Position numbers and translations under genes: made by a program
Shown here: positions 23,471 through 31,998 of the stretch, piece by piece
How the letters are laid out: each line of letters begins with the position of its first letter
Position numbering within the stretch: the first letter of the stretch is position 1
Assembly: GCF_004375085.3 (NCBI RefSeq)
Contig: NZ_SNAQ03000001.1
Coordinates: 62,001 to 126,000, forward strand
Source: Lewinella sp. W8
GTDB taxonomy: Bacteria > Bacteroidota > Bacteroidia > Chitinophagales > Saprospiraceae
Direction: 5' to 3'
Length of the DNA stretch: 64,000 nt
The notes under the pieces: model-generated
Told to the model about the DNA's origin: nothing
The model's input: only the letters and a program-made list of their open reading frames with translations
Databases searched by the model: none

Positions 23471-24913
23471 TCAGGGCTTCCGCAACCGCCCGTCAATCAC
23501 CACGCCCCACAGCTGGTCCGCTTGATCATACAGCAATAAATCCGGCCGGTGGCCGGGGGCCACGAGGGTGTCGGCCGTGCCGTTTGGTGGCAGAATCGTC
23601 AGCTGATCCTCCATGGGGTGGCGGAGTTGCCAGCTGGTGCCGACTACGGCCGTGTAGCCCCGTTTGTAGAGCGCCCGGGGGTCGAGTTGGTGGATGGCCA
23701 GACTGTCGTGGACGCCCGGCAGCGCCCGCCCCGGGCGGGCACGGAGGCCTTCCTCCCGCACGTCGACGTAGGCCCCGAAGGTGTGTAAATCTCCCACGTC
23801 GCTGACGTAACCGCGGGAAGTGTAGTCACGGAAATCGGGGGGCAGGCTGCGCTCGGAGCGGCGGAAGGCAATGTCCATCAGGAAGTCCCCGTCGGGGCGT
23901 TCCAACGTGACTTTTTCCAGGCGCAGGTCGTGCATGCCGTTGAACTTGTTTTCGGGGATGGCGAAGTAGTCCTCCTGGGCGTAATCTTCGTATTCCCCGG
24001 TAGCGATGCTGTGGAGGCCGGCAATGAGGGCTAGCAAATTGAGCCGCCGGATTACCTGCTTCTCCGGGTCGTCCCGCAAACCGCCGGATTCGATGAGGAT
24101 AGTGCGGGTGCCCCATTTCTGGAGGTTGTCCCCGAAGGCACGGGGTTCGAAGTCGTCGTTGTAGCGGCCCACCTGACCGGGGATGTCCCGCTGCCAGATC
24201 CGATCCATCCGGGCGATGAGCTGCATGGCGTCTTCGCGTTTGTCGCTAACGGATTTCTCCCAGTCGAAGGCGGGGGCGAGAATGGACAGGGCGCAACTCT
24301 TTGTGCTGGGGAAGCCCGCGCCGTAGTAGGTGCTCTGGTCGTGGAGGTTGAAGCCCCAGTCGGCGTCGAGTCGGTCCCGCTCTGCTTTGAGCAGGCGGGC
24401 CTCCGGACTGGTGAGGTGCAGGGCGTCCCGGTTCAGGTCGATGCCGAGGGCATTACGCCGCGCGTAGCGCGCGGCCCCGTCGGGGTTGAGCATCGGCAGG
24501 AAGGTGAGCTGGAGTTGTTGGTCCAGGGTGGTGCGCAGATCGGCCAGGGTGGTATCCGTGGAGGAAAGCCAGTTGAAGAGGTCGAAGAGGGCCGCCGTGG
24601 CGGTGGGTTCATCGCCGTGCATCTGGGACCAGAGCAGGACCGTAGTTTTTCCACTTCCCCAGCGCACCCGCCACAGCGGGCGGTTTTCTACCGAGCGCCC
24701 GGCGGTATCGACCGTAAAGGTCGCGGGCAGCTGTTGGATCAGAGGCTGGAGGTCGGGTTGCTTGAAGCGGCGGGTGGTGATGGTCGTTTCCCGGGCTGCC
24801 TCCAGGCTTTCAACGACCGCCATGTAGGGGAAATCCCTTTGGGGCATATCGGCGGAATCACCGCAGGCAAACAGGAGTAAAAAGGCGAGAAGAGGGTAGA
24901 GACGGTAGTACAT
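23471..24913 (-). CDS. M14-family zinc carboxypeptidase, lipoprotein
   Basis: 480 residues. The N-terminus is a lipoprotein signal (YPLLAFLLLFACGDSAD). The M14 domain shows the zinc motif SQMHGDEPTATAAL (HxxE) and the third ligand in GFNLHDQSTYYG; NRDAL and LNPDGAARYARRNALGIDLN are substrate-site signatures of the family. It presumably trims C-terminal residues of peptides in the envelope. I chose the ATG at 24913, preceded by TACCTTTC and 4 nt; a frame 27 nt longer would include the promoter. Single gene, followed by the type IX-sorted protein gene. Confidence 0.88.
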   Translation of the reverse strand: MYYRLYPLLAFLLLFACGDSADMPQRDFPYMAVVESLEAARETTITTRRFKQPDLQPLIQQLPATFTVDTAGRSVENRPLWRVRWGSGKTTVLLWSQMHGDEPTATAALFDLFNWLSSTDTTLADLRTTLDQQLQLTFLPMLNPDGAARYARRNALGIDLNRDALHLTSPEARLLKAERDRLDADWGFNLHDQSTYYGAGFPSTKSCALSILAPAFDWEKSVSDKREDAMQLIARMDRIWQRDIPGQVGRYNDDFEPRAFGDNLQKWGTRTILIESGGLRDDPEKQVIRRLNLLALIAGLHSIATGEYEDYAQEDYFAIPENKFNGMHDLRLEKVTLERPDGDFLMDIAFRRSERSLPPDFRDYTSRGYVSDVGDLHTFGAYVDVREEGLRARPGRALPGVHDSLAIHQLDPRALYKRGYTAVVGTSWQLRHPMEDQLTILPPNGTADTLVAPGHRPDLLLYDQADQLWGVVIDGRLRKP

Positions 24914-24917
24914 GGAA

Positions 24918-24925
24918 GAAAGGTA
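24918..24925 (-). promoter_or_regulatory. -7 box TACCTTTC, 4 nt before ATG
   Basis: Minus-strand TACCTTTC, TTCC, then ATG at 24913; predicted leaderless start for the M14 peptidase gene. Confidence 0.55.
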
Positions 24926-25177
24926 GGGCGATATTCCCATTGAGGTTGTAAATTGGGCAGGTCACCTCGTTCGTGGTACTCAAGCTGTTGTGGTCGTGCT
25001 TAACGACTAGGCGGTTGATGGCCGGGAACGCTGAAGCGGTGAGATCATGCATTGTTGCCCGGAAAACGGAAGGAACCTTGGCTCATCCCGACGACCATTG
25101 CTCCTGCGCGTAAGCGCCCAAATGCGCTGCCGCAAGAACAACGAAAACAAAAACCATAAACCTAAACGCAAGTAATT

Positions 25178-25423
25178 ATGAGTTGGTTAGCCTGGATTGT
25201 ATTTGGCCTCATTGCCGGAGCACTCGCAAAATTGATCATGCCCGGACCGGACGGTGGCGGGTGGCTTAAGACCATCCTGCTGGGTATCGTGGGCGCCCTC
25301 GTCGGAGGTTGGGTTGGCACCCTGCTGGGAGTCGGAAGTGTACAGGGCTTCGACCTTGGTTCAATGGCCATCGCCGTTGGCGGCGCACTCATCGTCCTCT
25401 TCATCGGGCGAAAATTCTTCTAA
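25178..25423 (+). CDS. GlsB/YeaQ/YmgE family small membrane protein
   Basis: 81 residues of the transglycosylase-associated family, now regarded as stress-related small membrane proteins. Three glycine-rich membrane segments are evident: WLAWIVFGLIAGALAKLIMPG, ILLGIVGALVGGWVGTLLG and SMAIAVGGALIVLFIGRKFF. The KLIMPGPDGGGWLKT loop is diagnostic. The next gene follows 15 nt after the stop and may be co-transcribed. The 264 nt upstream of the start hold no gene. Confidence 0.9.
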   Translation: MSWLAWIVFGLIAGALAKLIMPGPDGGGWLKTILLGIVGALVGGWVGTLLGVGSVQGFDLGSMAIAVGGALIVLFIGRKFF

Positions 25424-25438
25424 AGAAAGTCCGTTTTT

Positions 25439-26194
25439 GTGGCCTTACGCATCGCGCAAGTCACTGACTTGCACTTACTGGATTCCGGGGAGCAACTGAT
25501 GCACCTCGACGTAAACGAGCGGTTGGAACGCGTGCTGCGGCACGCGTCCGCCCTCGACCCCGATGCCTATTTTCTGACGGGAGATTTCTGTGCCCGGGAC
25601 CCGGAGCAAGAAGTGTATCACCGGCTCCGACCGGTGCTGGATGCGCTCCATAAACCCTATTACCTCGCGCCGGGCAACCACGACAACCGGCAGATGATGC
25701 GCAACGCCTTTTTTCTGGAGGGGCACGGAGCAAGCCCGATCAAGGGACTGGTGCGGGTAAAGGGACGCGATTTTCTATTTCTGGATTCCAGCGCCGGCGT
25801 AGTGGACGACGAACAGGTGAACTGGTTGGCCAAGGCCATTACCATCTACCCCGAGGCTGCCGTGGTGATGCACCATCCTCCCGTCCTGATGGGAGTTCCC
25901 TTCATGGACAATAAATATCCCCTGCGGGACACCCAAAACCTGCTCCACATCCTGACCAGCGACGGCCGCCGCCGCCGCATTTTCTGCGGCCATTACCACA
26001 CCTCCCGAACCGTCAACCACGAAAATCTTGAGGTATTTCTCTGTCCGCCAACCAGTTTCTTCCTCGATAGCACCCACCCGGAGTTCAAACAGGAACTCCT
26101 GCCCCCCGGCTACCAGATGATGGAATGGACCGATGATGGAGATTTTCGCTGTGTGCCGTATTACGTGGGGGAAGGCGGAGGAGAAGAAAGCTGA
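25439..26194 (+). CDS. Metallophosphoesterase, cyclic-nucleotide phosphodiesterase CpdA-like
   Basis: 251 residues. Class III phosphodiesterase motifs are complete: VTDLHLL (DxH), LTGDFC (GD), LAPGNHD (GNHD), MHHPP and FCGHYH (GHxH). This order and length fit the CpdA group acting on cAMP, though other phosphodiesters are possible. Cytoplasmic, dinuclear metal site. The start is GTG at 25439, 15 nt after the GlsB-like gene; the C-terminus ends in a short acidic tail (GEGGGEES). Confidence 0.82.
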   Translation: MALRIAQVTDLHLLDSGEQLMHLDVNERLERVLRHASALDPDAYFLTGDFCARDPEQEVYHRLRPVLDALHKPYYLAPGNHDNRQMMRNAFFLEGHGASPIKGLVRVKGRDFLFLDSSAGVVDDEQVNWLAKAITIYPEAAVVMHHPPVLMGVPFMDNKYPLRDTQNLLHILTSDGRRRRIFCGHYHTSRTVNHENLEVFLCPPTSFFLDSTHPEFKQELLPPGYQMMEWTDDGDFRCVPYYVGEGGGEES

Positions 26195-26296
26195 GGCTCC
26201 GGAAGAGGCTTGCTCCGCAAGCCGGTCGTCAAGGCCAAGGAAAAATGAAGACGGAAGTCAGAAGAATGGAGAACCTTCTCCGAGCGTCCGGATGGC

Positions 26297-27028
26297 CTAC
26301 CGCCGAAACGCCCAATTGTGAATGGCCGCCAGTTGCCGCTGAGGAACGCCCACCCGGTAGAGTAGGTAGATCAGGGTGAAAATCGCCTGGGTGAAGACCA
26401 CTCCGTATTCGACGTAGCGGCGGGAAGAAGTAGTAACGGCCGCCGGATGAACGGTGAGCCGCCCGGTGCGCCGCCGGAGGCGGCGGATAAGGTCATGCCC
26501 CTCCATCAAGCGGTGATCTTCGCGAAAACCACCGACGGCAAGAAAGTCCTCCCGGCGAACGAGGAGGGACTGGTCACCGTACCGAAAGGCATCAACGTCA
26601 AACTGACTGCACCAGGAATAAAAGCGGAGCAGCGGGGAGTCCTCCTGCCCGGAAAACCGTAACCTGAAGGTCAGGGGATGGGTCTCCTCCTGGATGGCGG
26701 AAAACAGAATCTTCACCCAATCCGATGGCGGCGAGGTGTCCAGATGAAGAAAATATAGGTAGCTACCCCGGGCGTGTGCCGCACCGGTATTCATCTGCCG
26801 GGCGCGTCCCCGAGCCGAAGCAATGATGCGACAGCCCAGCGCTCCAGCTATGCGGAAAGTGTCATCGTCGCTACCGCCGTCTACGAGGATGATTTCAATG
26901 CCGGTGGCGGGAAGCGTATCCGAAAGCGTCCGTATCTGCTGCTTCAGGATGCTGGCCTCGTTCAAGACGGGAATGATCACGGAGCACCAGGGTGTCTTCA
27001 CCGTAGGCTTGTGAATGGCTGCGTTCAT
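26297..27028 (-). CDS. Glycosyltransferase of the TIGR04283 (arsenosugar-type) family
   Basis: 243 residues. WCSVIIPVLNEASILKQQI, ILVDGGSDDDT and ARGRARQMNTGAAHARG followed by FLHLDT are the signature run of the TIGR04283 GT2 subfamily, named for a role in arsenosugar biosynthesis in some bacteria; most members are uncharacterised. GGFREDHRLMEGHDLIRRLRR lies in the acceptor region. A C-terminal hydrophobic patch may touch the membrane. Start at 27028 (or 27043, two codons of the same frame). The usual TIGR04282 partner gene is not in the neighbourhood, so arsenosugar synthesis is not supported here. Confidence 0.78.
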   Translation of the reverse strand: MNAAIHKPTVKTPWCSVIIPVLNEASILKQQIRTLSDTLPATGIEIILVDGGSDDDTFRIAGALGCRIIASARGRARQMNTGAAHARGSYLYFLHLDTSPPSDWVKILFSAIQEETHPLTFRLRFSGQEDSPLLRFYSWCSQFDVDAFRYGDQSLLVRREDFLAVGGFREDHRLMEGHDLIRRLRRRTGRLTVHPAAVTTSSRRYVEYGVVFTQAIFTLIYLLYRVGVPQRQLAAIHNWAFRR

Positions 27029-27206
27029 GATCAGTGGCCTCATGCTTCTTGGGCAGGTAATGAATGATGGCGGCGGCCAGTCCGATGCCCAGCAACCAGT
27101 AATCGAACAGCCCAACGCCGTCATTGATTAGCACTTCGACCATTTTTGCGCCGAGCAGCAGTCCGAAAGCGCCGTAAATTAAGATTTGCTGAATACCTTG
27201 CTTCAT
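26895..27206 (-). CDS. Small two-helix membrane protein overlapping the glycosyltransferase gene
   Basis: 103 residues if the frame is real. The first 55 are protein-like: two hydrophobic helices (ILIYGAFGLLLGAKMVEVL and LLGIGLAAAIIHYLP). The remaining half reads HERSHSQAYGEDTL and looks like out-of-frame sequence of the overlapping glycosyltransferase, with which it shares about 134 nt. Either the overlap is genuine or a frameshift has removed an earlier stop. It lies between the glycosyltransferase and the aldose epimerase on the same strand. No family recognised. Confidence 0.42.
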   Translation of the reverse strand: MKQGIQQILIYGAFGLLLGAKMVEVLINDGVGLFDYWLLGIGLAAAIIHYLPKKHEATDHERSHSQAYGEDTLVLRDHSRLERGQHPEAADTDAFGYASRHRH

Positions 27207-27246
27207 GGGGAATAGGATTGTCAACACCTTCCCCAGCCGCAGGTCC

Positions 27247-28371
27247 TTACTCAAAGCGATACACCGTGGTGGTCCGGTAAGTTTCTCCGGGGTTGAGTAC
27301 GGGCGTAGCGAAGTTTTCCTGATTCGGAGAATCGGGAAAGTGTTGTGTTTCCAGACAGATGGCAGCGTGGGTAGGTATTGGTGTGTTGGGGCGCACGGTA
27401 AATTGTCCTTCCGAGAAGTTGGTCGTCCAGATTTGTACCCCTGGTTCGGTGGTGAAGCACCGCATGGCCCGGCCCGAGGCCGGGTCTTCCAGTCGGGCGA
27501 ATTCCCGCAGGGAACCATCGTAGTTATTGATGACCCAGTTGTGATCGTAGCCATTGGGGATTTTCAACTGGGGGTGATCCGCGTTGAGGTCCCGGCCGAT
27601 GGCCTTGGCCTCAGTGAAGTCGAAGGGCGTACCCTTTACCGCCGCTATTTCCCCGGTGGGGATCATGTCTTCTTTGACGGGGGTGAAGTAGTCTCCGTCC
27701 AACCATAAATGGTGGTCCAGAATGGTGCCGGAACCCGCCAGGTTGAAGTAGGTGTGGTTGGTCAGGTTGACCACGGTGGTTTTATCGGTGGTCGCCGTAT
27801 ACGCTATGCGCAGTTCGTTGTTGTTGGTCCATTCGTACTGGCAACTGACTTCCAGTCTGCCGGGAAAGCCCTGATCTCCGTCGGGACTAATGAGCGATAG
27901 CATCAGCATGGCGCTGGTATCCGTAGTGCGGGTTTCCGCGGTCCAGAGGCGCCGGTTGAAGCCTTCCGGGCCGCCGTGGAGTTGATGGCCGTTTCCGTTG
28001 GGTGCCAATTTATGGGTGTTACCCTCCAGGGTAAAGGTGGCTCCGCCGATCCGGTTACCGTAGCGGCCCACCAGAGCGCCAAAGTAAGGGTTGGGGCCGA
28101 GGTGCTCTTCGAGGGTTTCGTAGCCCACGGTCATCTCCGTATCCTGGTAGCGGATGGACTGGACGATGCCGCCCCAGTCGGAAATGACCACCTGATGGCC
28201 GGCCTCATTCGTCAGGGTGTAGAGAGAAGCCGTTCCGTAGGGACTTTCTCCCCAGGTTGATTGACTGATGGTGGGCATATTGGGAATGTTTTCTGGGCTA
28301 CTTTCGGGTCCGACAGAATCGCAGGCGGAGAGTAAATGAAGACAAAGCACCAGAAACAGGAGTTGGCGCAT
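27247..28371 (-). CDS. galM: Exported aldose 1-epimerase (galactose mutarotase)
   Basis: 374 residues. A lipoprotein signal (LVLCLHLLSACDSVG) marks it as an envelope protein, unlike E. coli GalM. Catalytic motifs of the family: NGHQLHGGPEGFNRR with the first His, LTNHTYFNLAGSG with the second, and TTEPGVQIWTTNF with the general-base Glu; YGNRIGGATFTL is also typical. It interconverts alpha and beta anomers of sugars, here probably those entering through the outer membrane. A single-gene unit or co-transcribed with the downstream small membrane protein. Confidence 0.92.
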   Translation of the reverse strand: MRQLLFLVLCLHLLSACDSVGPESSPENIPNMPTISQSTWGESPYGTASLYTLTNEAGHQVVISDWGGIVQSIRYQDTEMTVGYETLEEHLGPNPYFGALVGRYGNRIGGATFTLEGNTHKLAPNGNGHQLHGGPEGFNRRLWTAETRTTDTSAMLMLSLISPDGDQGFPGRLEVSCQYEWTNNNELRIAYTATTDKTTVVNLTNHTYFNLAGSGTILDHHLWLDGDYFTPVKEDMIPTGEIAAVKGTPFDFTEAKAIGRDLNADHPQLKIPNGYDHNWVINNYDGSLREFARLEDPASGRAMRCFTTEPGVQIWTTNFSEGQFTVRPNTPIPTHAAICLETQHFPDSPNQENFATPVLNPGETYRTTTVYRFE

Positions 28372-28417
28372 TGGGGTAATGTTTTAACTTCGGTTCCCGT
28401 TCATCGGGAGGGAGAAA

Positions 28418-29584
28418 TTAGAAAACGGTCGCCTGGGCAAAACCTCCCTGTTCTTCGATGCTCTTGAAACGGCCCCAGGCGCTTTCCACCAGGGCGTCGG
28501 TAAGTTTTTCCAGGTAGAAGCTTCCCGCTGCCGGGTCGGGCAGCTGGCCGAGGCCGCTTTCCAGCCGCAGCAGGTGCTGGACGTTACGAGCCATGCGCCG
28601 CCCGAAGGGGGTAGGAGTTTTGTCTGGGCCTTCGGCAGGTGCCAGGAAAATGGTGTCCGCGCCGCCCGTAACGGCGGCCAGCGCCTGGGTCGTCAGGCGC
28701 AGAAGGTTCTCGTCGCGCTCGTTGGTCAGGGTGCCAATGTCGGAGTGGGCCGCAATCTGCGTGGGCGCTGGATTGTCGACCCCGAAATCCCGCAGGACGT
28801 TCGCCCACAGCACCCGGAGGGCACGTAATTTGGCGACGTCGGTATAAAATGAAGTGCCCACCGTGAAGGCAAACTTGAGGTGACGGTGCGCCAGCCCGGG
28901 AGGGTAGCCGCGCTCCTGCAGTTGCGCCAGGTACTCGGTTCCCTTGGCAATGGCCAGGGCGAGTTCGTCGTCCGCCATGCCGGCACCGTTGTTGAAGCCG
29001 GCAGCGTTAACCTGCAGCACCCGGAAACCCGGCATCCACCGCTGCACGAAATACATCAGCCGGATGAGGGGCGGGAAGGGCGGATCGCTCCAGTCTAGCA
29101 GCGGGTCAAAATCGACCGAGCCGGTAATCTTACTCAGGTCGTATCCCTGCTTTCTCAGGTAGCGCACCAGATCCCGGAAGAGTTCGGCCGGATCCTGGCC
29201 GGGATACCGCAGGGCACAGTGTAGCGAAATCATGTCTACGCGGACGTCTTTGAGAATCGCCGCAATGTCGTCGGGGCCGGGCTGACGGAACAGGCGGAAC
29301 AGCAGTGCTTCGGCGCCGCCCGAAAGTTCCTCCAGCGCGTAGGTATTAATGTCAGCGTTCGATTTGCCGTCAACGTAGGCGCCAATGGACCATCCGGGCT
29401 GACGGTTCAGGGGCTGCCGGGCGGGGACCTCATCCGCGGTATACAGGGGCTCCATCCGGATGCGTTCGTTGAGCTCCCAGTCCAGCGTCTCAACGCTCTT
29501 ACCCTTCAGCTCTTTGTTGACCTGGGTCAGCCAATCTTCCTTGCCGGTTGGCGCAAAGGGGACGTGGTTGTCGGACGATGCCAT
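28418..29584 (-). CDS. Methylmalonyl-CoA mutase small-subunit-like protein
   Basis: 388 residues homologous to the catalytically inactive small subunit (MutA). It opens with FAPTGKEDWLTQVNKELKG and LDWELNERIRMEPLY, typical of the N-terminal extension, followed by the TIM-barrel segments DINTYALEELSGGAEALLF and FTVGTSFYTDVAKLRALRVLW. The chain stops just after SAWGRFKSIEEQGGF, so the B12-binding-like C-terminal domain is absent; this makes it shorter than many small subunits, although barrel-only forms exist. No mutB partner lies in the window. Its stop is 47 nt before the galM gene in the same direction. Confidence 0.82.
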   Translation of the reverse strand: MASSDNHVPFAPTGKEDWLTQVNKELKGKSVETLDWELNERIRMEPLYTADEVPARQPLNRQPGWSIGAYVDGKSNADINTYALEELSGGAEALLFRLFRQPGPDDIAAILKDVRVDMISLHCALRYPGQDPAELFRDLVRYLRKQGYDLSKITGSVDFDPLLDWSDPPFPPLIRLMYFVQRWMPGFRVLQVNAAGFNNGAGMADDELALAIAKGTEYLAQLQERGYPPGLAHRHLKFAFTVGTSFYTDVAKLRALRVLWANVLRDFGVDNPAPTQIAAHSDIGTLTNERDENLLRLTTQALAAVTGGADTIFLAPAEGPDKTPTPFGRRMARNVQHLLRLESGLGQLPDPAAGSFYLEKLTDALVESAWGRFKSIEEQGGFAQATVF

Positions 29585-29682
29585 AGTATATTTTTTGACC
29601 GCTTAAATGTAGGCATTCCCCAAAGTTATCCCCCGATTCCCGGGCGCTTCTTTACGAAATCACCAAGAAAAATGGCCTTTCC

Positions 29683-30402
29683 TCAGGGACAGGTGCTTTC
29701 CTCTGACAGCTTGCGGACTTTGCGAATCCGCAGTGCCTTGGGATGGCCCTCCGCAGCGGGGTTGTCGACAACGTCGCCCTCTACGGTGAGGAGTGCGGGC
29801 TCCCCGGGGCGGCCCAGTTCCAGATAGGTGCGCTCCAGCTCCCGGTAAGCTTCGCCCTCCTGCAGGACGGCCATCCGCATCCCGTCTTCACAGCGCTCGA
29901 AGCCAGGAGCATCCGCCATATAGGTAAACAAACCGACGATGCCCGTGACCTGCTTTTCGGACACCTGAATGCCGGAGTCCTTTCGCCGGAAGTTTAGTTG
30001 TCCACTTGCTCCCGAAAGGGTTAACCGGTCTCCAGTTACGGCGTAGCCGACGTCCCCGTTGAGAATATTGAGGAATAACTGTTCCTGAGAGGAAGCCTCC
30101 TGGCAGAACATCTTGGTGGCCATCACACCGGGAACATTGAGTTTGGCCCCGGAGAGCTGCCAGTCTCCGCCGAAGCTGTTGCAGCCCGTGTTGCCGCCGA
30201 TCTGCCCGTCGGATATTTTTACGAAGGCGCGGTCATTGACCGCAGGAATAACCTTACCCTCCATTTCACAGCTGACCAGGACCCATTCCGAGGGTACGGG
30301 AAGCACGGCTTTGGCGGATTGCTCGCCGGCGGAGGCGTCGGGTTTGGGTTGACAGGCCATAAGACTCAGGATGGTGAAAACCAGGAATAGGGGGCGATGC
30401 AT
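29683..30402 (-). CDS. META-domain lipoprotein
   Basis: 239 residues. Lipoprotein signal MHRPLFLVFTILSLMAC. A META domain (HslJ-like) spans about residues 38-135: WVLVSCEMEGKVIPAV, IGGNTGCNSFGGDWQLSG, FCQEASSQEQLFLNIL. A second beta domain at the C-terminus (GIVGLFTYMADAPGFERCEDG) resembles the NlpE-type copper-response fold. Such proteins are envelope stress lipoproteins of unclear activity. It lies alone between mutase-like and gpmI genes on the same strand. Confidence 0.8.
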   Translation of the reverse strand: MHRPLFLVFTILSLMACQPKPDASAGEQSAKAVLPVPSEWVLVSCEMEGKVIPAVNDRAFVKISDGQIGGNTGCNSFGGDWQLSGAKLNVPGVMATKMFCQEASSQEQLFLNILNGDVGYAVTGDRLTLSGASGQLNFRRKDSGIQVSEKQVTGIVGLFTYMADAPGFERCEDGMRMAVLQEGEAYRELERTYLELGRPGEPALLTVEGDVVDNPAAEGHPKALRIRKVRKLSEESTCP

Positions 30403-30430
30403 GATGGATGGGTTACGTGAAAAGGAGGGA

Positions 30431-30448
30431 GGACCGCACCTGCGGTCC
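30431..30448. terminator. Hairpin after gpmI
   Basis: GGACCGCA and TGCGGTCC pair around two bases, 15 nt after the gpmI stop on the minus strand, followed by a pyrimidine-rich CTCCTTTTC tail. Confidence 0.55.
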
Positions 30449-30462
30449 CCCGCAAAAATTAA

Positions 30463-31998
30463 TCAGGCGATCAACGACTGCCCGGTCATGGCGGCGGGAG
30501 CCTCAACGCCCATCAGCTCCAGGAGGGTAGGGGCCACGTCGCCCAGTTTTCCACCTTCCCGGAGGCGGAGGTCCTTTCTGGGGCCCACGTAAACCACGGG
30601 GACGAGGTTGGTGGTGTGGGCCGTGTGTACGCTACCGTCTTCGTTTTTCATGATGTCAGAGTTGCCGTGGTCGGCAATGACGATGGTGTGGTAGCCGGCA
30701 GTTTTCGCTGCTTCCAGTAGCTTACCCAGGCATTCATCCACGGCGGCTGCCGCCGCTTTGGCGGCTTCCCAGTCGCCGGTGTGGCCCACCATGTCGGTGT
30801 TGGCGTAGTTGAGACAAATGAAATCCGGAGCGTTTTCTTTAATGTCTTTGACGATGGCTTCCGTCACCTCGTAGGCACTCATTTCCGGTTTTTCGTCGTA
30901 GGTCTCCACGTCCCGGGGTGAATCAATCAGAATGCGCCGCTCTCCGGGGAAAGTATCTTCCTGGCCCCCGCTGAAAAAGAAGGTGACGTGAGCGTACTTT
31001 TCCGTTTCGGCGATCCGGACCTGGGTTTTTCCTGCTTTACTGACGACTTCCCCCATCGTTTCTTTGGGGTCATCGGGGGGGAAGAGCACCTCCACGTCCC
31101 GAAACTTGTCGTCGTACTGCGTCATGGTCAGGTAGCGCAGCTCCGAAAAGCACTTCATATTTTGCTCCGGGAAGTCTTCCTGGGTGAGGGCCCGGGTAAT
31201 TTGGCGGGGCCGGTCGGTACGGAAGTTGAAGGAGATGACCACGTCACCTTCCTGGATTACCGCCACGGGATCGCCGCTGGCGTCGGTGTGGATGATGGGC
31301 TTGAGGAACTCATCCGTTTCTCCATCGTCGTAACGGCTCTGTACGGTAGCCAGAATATCCCGGGTCTTTTCACCCGTTCCGCGTACCAGCGCATCGTAGG
31401 CCAGCTTGATCCGCTCCCAGCGCGTGTCCCGGTCCATGGCGTAAAACCGGCCCGTCACCGTGGCGACTTCCGTGGGTTGGTCCGCGATGTGTTGGGCCAC
31501 CGTTTCGAGGAAACCCTTGCCGGAGGTGGGCGCCACGTCCCGGCCATCAGTGAAGGCATGGATGAAGACCCGGGTGTTGCCCGCTTCGGTCGCGATATCC
31601 GACAACCGGAGCAGGTGATTGAGGTGGGAGTGAACGCCTCCGTCACTGACCAAACCCATCAGATGGACCGCACGGTCCTTTTCCCGGGCGTAGGTTAGGG
31701 CGTCCTGTAGGGCGGTAATTTTAGCCAGCTCGCCGTCGCGAATGGCTTTATTGATCCGGGCAAAATTCTGGTAAACTACCCGTCCGGCACCGATGTTGAG
31801 GTGACCTACCTCGGAATTGCCCATTTGTCCTTCCGGAAGCCCGACCTCTTCCCCAAAGGTGATGAGGGTGCTGTGGGGTTCCTCCCGGTAAATGCGGTCA
31901 AAATTAGGGGTGTCGGCTTGCGCGATGGCGTCGGCTTCCGGGCGCTGTCCGAGTCCCCAGCCGTCTAAGATTACGAGTAGTGATTTTCCGGAATTCAT
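30463..31998 (-). CDS. gpmI: 2,3-bisphosphoglycerate-independent phosphoglycerate mutase
   Basis: 511 residues, the normal length. The glycolytic enzyme interconverts 3- and 2-phosphoglycerate with two metal ions. Opening LLVILDGWGLG, then PEGQMGNSEVGHLNIGAGR with the nucleophilic Ser, HAFTDGRDVAP, and the C-terminal metal motifs CLNYANTDMVGHTGDWEAA and IVIADHGNSDIM. Start ATG at 31998; a TACCTTCG box on the minus strand lies about 46 nt upstream, so it has a conventional leader. Confidence 0.97.
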   Translation of the reverse strand: MNSGKSLLVILDGWGLGQRPEADAIAQADTPNFDRIYREEPHSTLITFGEEVGLPEGQMGNSEVGHLNIGAGRVVYQNFARINKAIRDGELAKITALQDALTYAREKDRAVHLMGLVSDGGVHSHLNHLLRLSDIATEAGNTRVFIHAFTDGRDVAPTSGKGFLETVAQHIADQPTEVATVTGRFYAMDRDTRWERIKLAYDALVRGTGEKTRDILATVQSRYDDGETDEFLKPIIHTDASGDPVAVIQEGDVVISFNFRTDRPRQITRALTQEDFPEQNMKCFSELRYLTMTQYDDKFRDVEVLFPPDDPKETMGEVVSKAGKTQVRIAETEKYAHVTFFFSGGQEDTFPGERRILIDSPRDVETYDEKPEMSAYEVTEAIVKDIKENAPDFICLNYANTDMVGHTGDWEAAKAAAAAVDECLGKLLEAAKTAGYHTIVIADHGNSDIMKNEDGSVHTAHTTNLVPVVYVGPRKDLRLREGGKLGDVAPTLLELMGVEAPAAMTGQSLIA

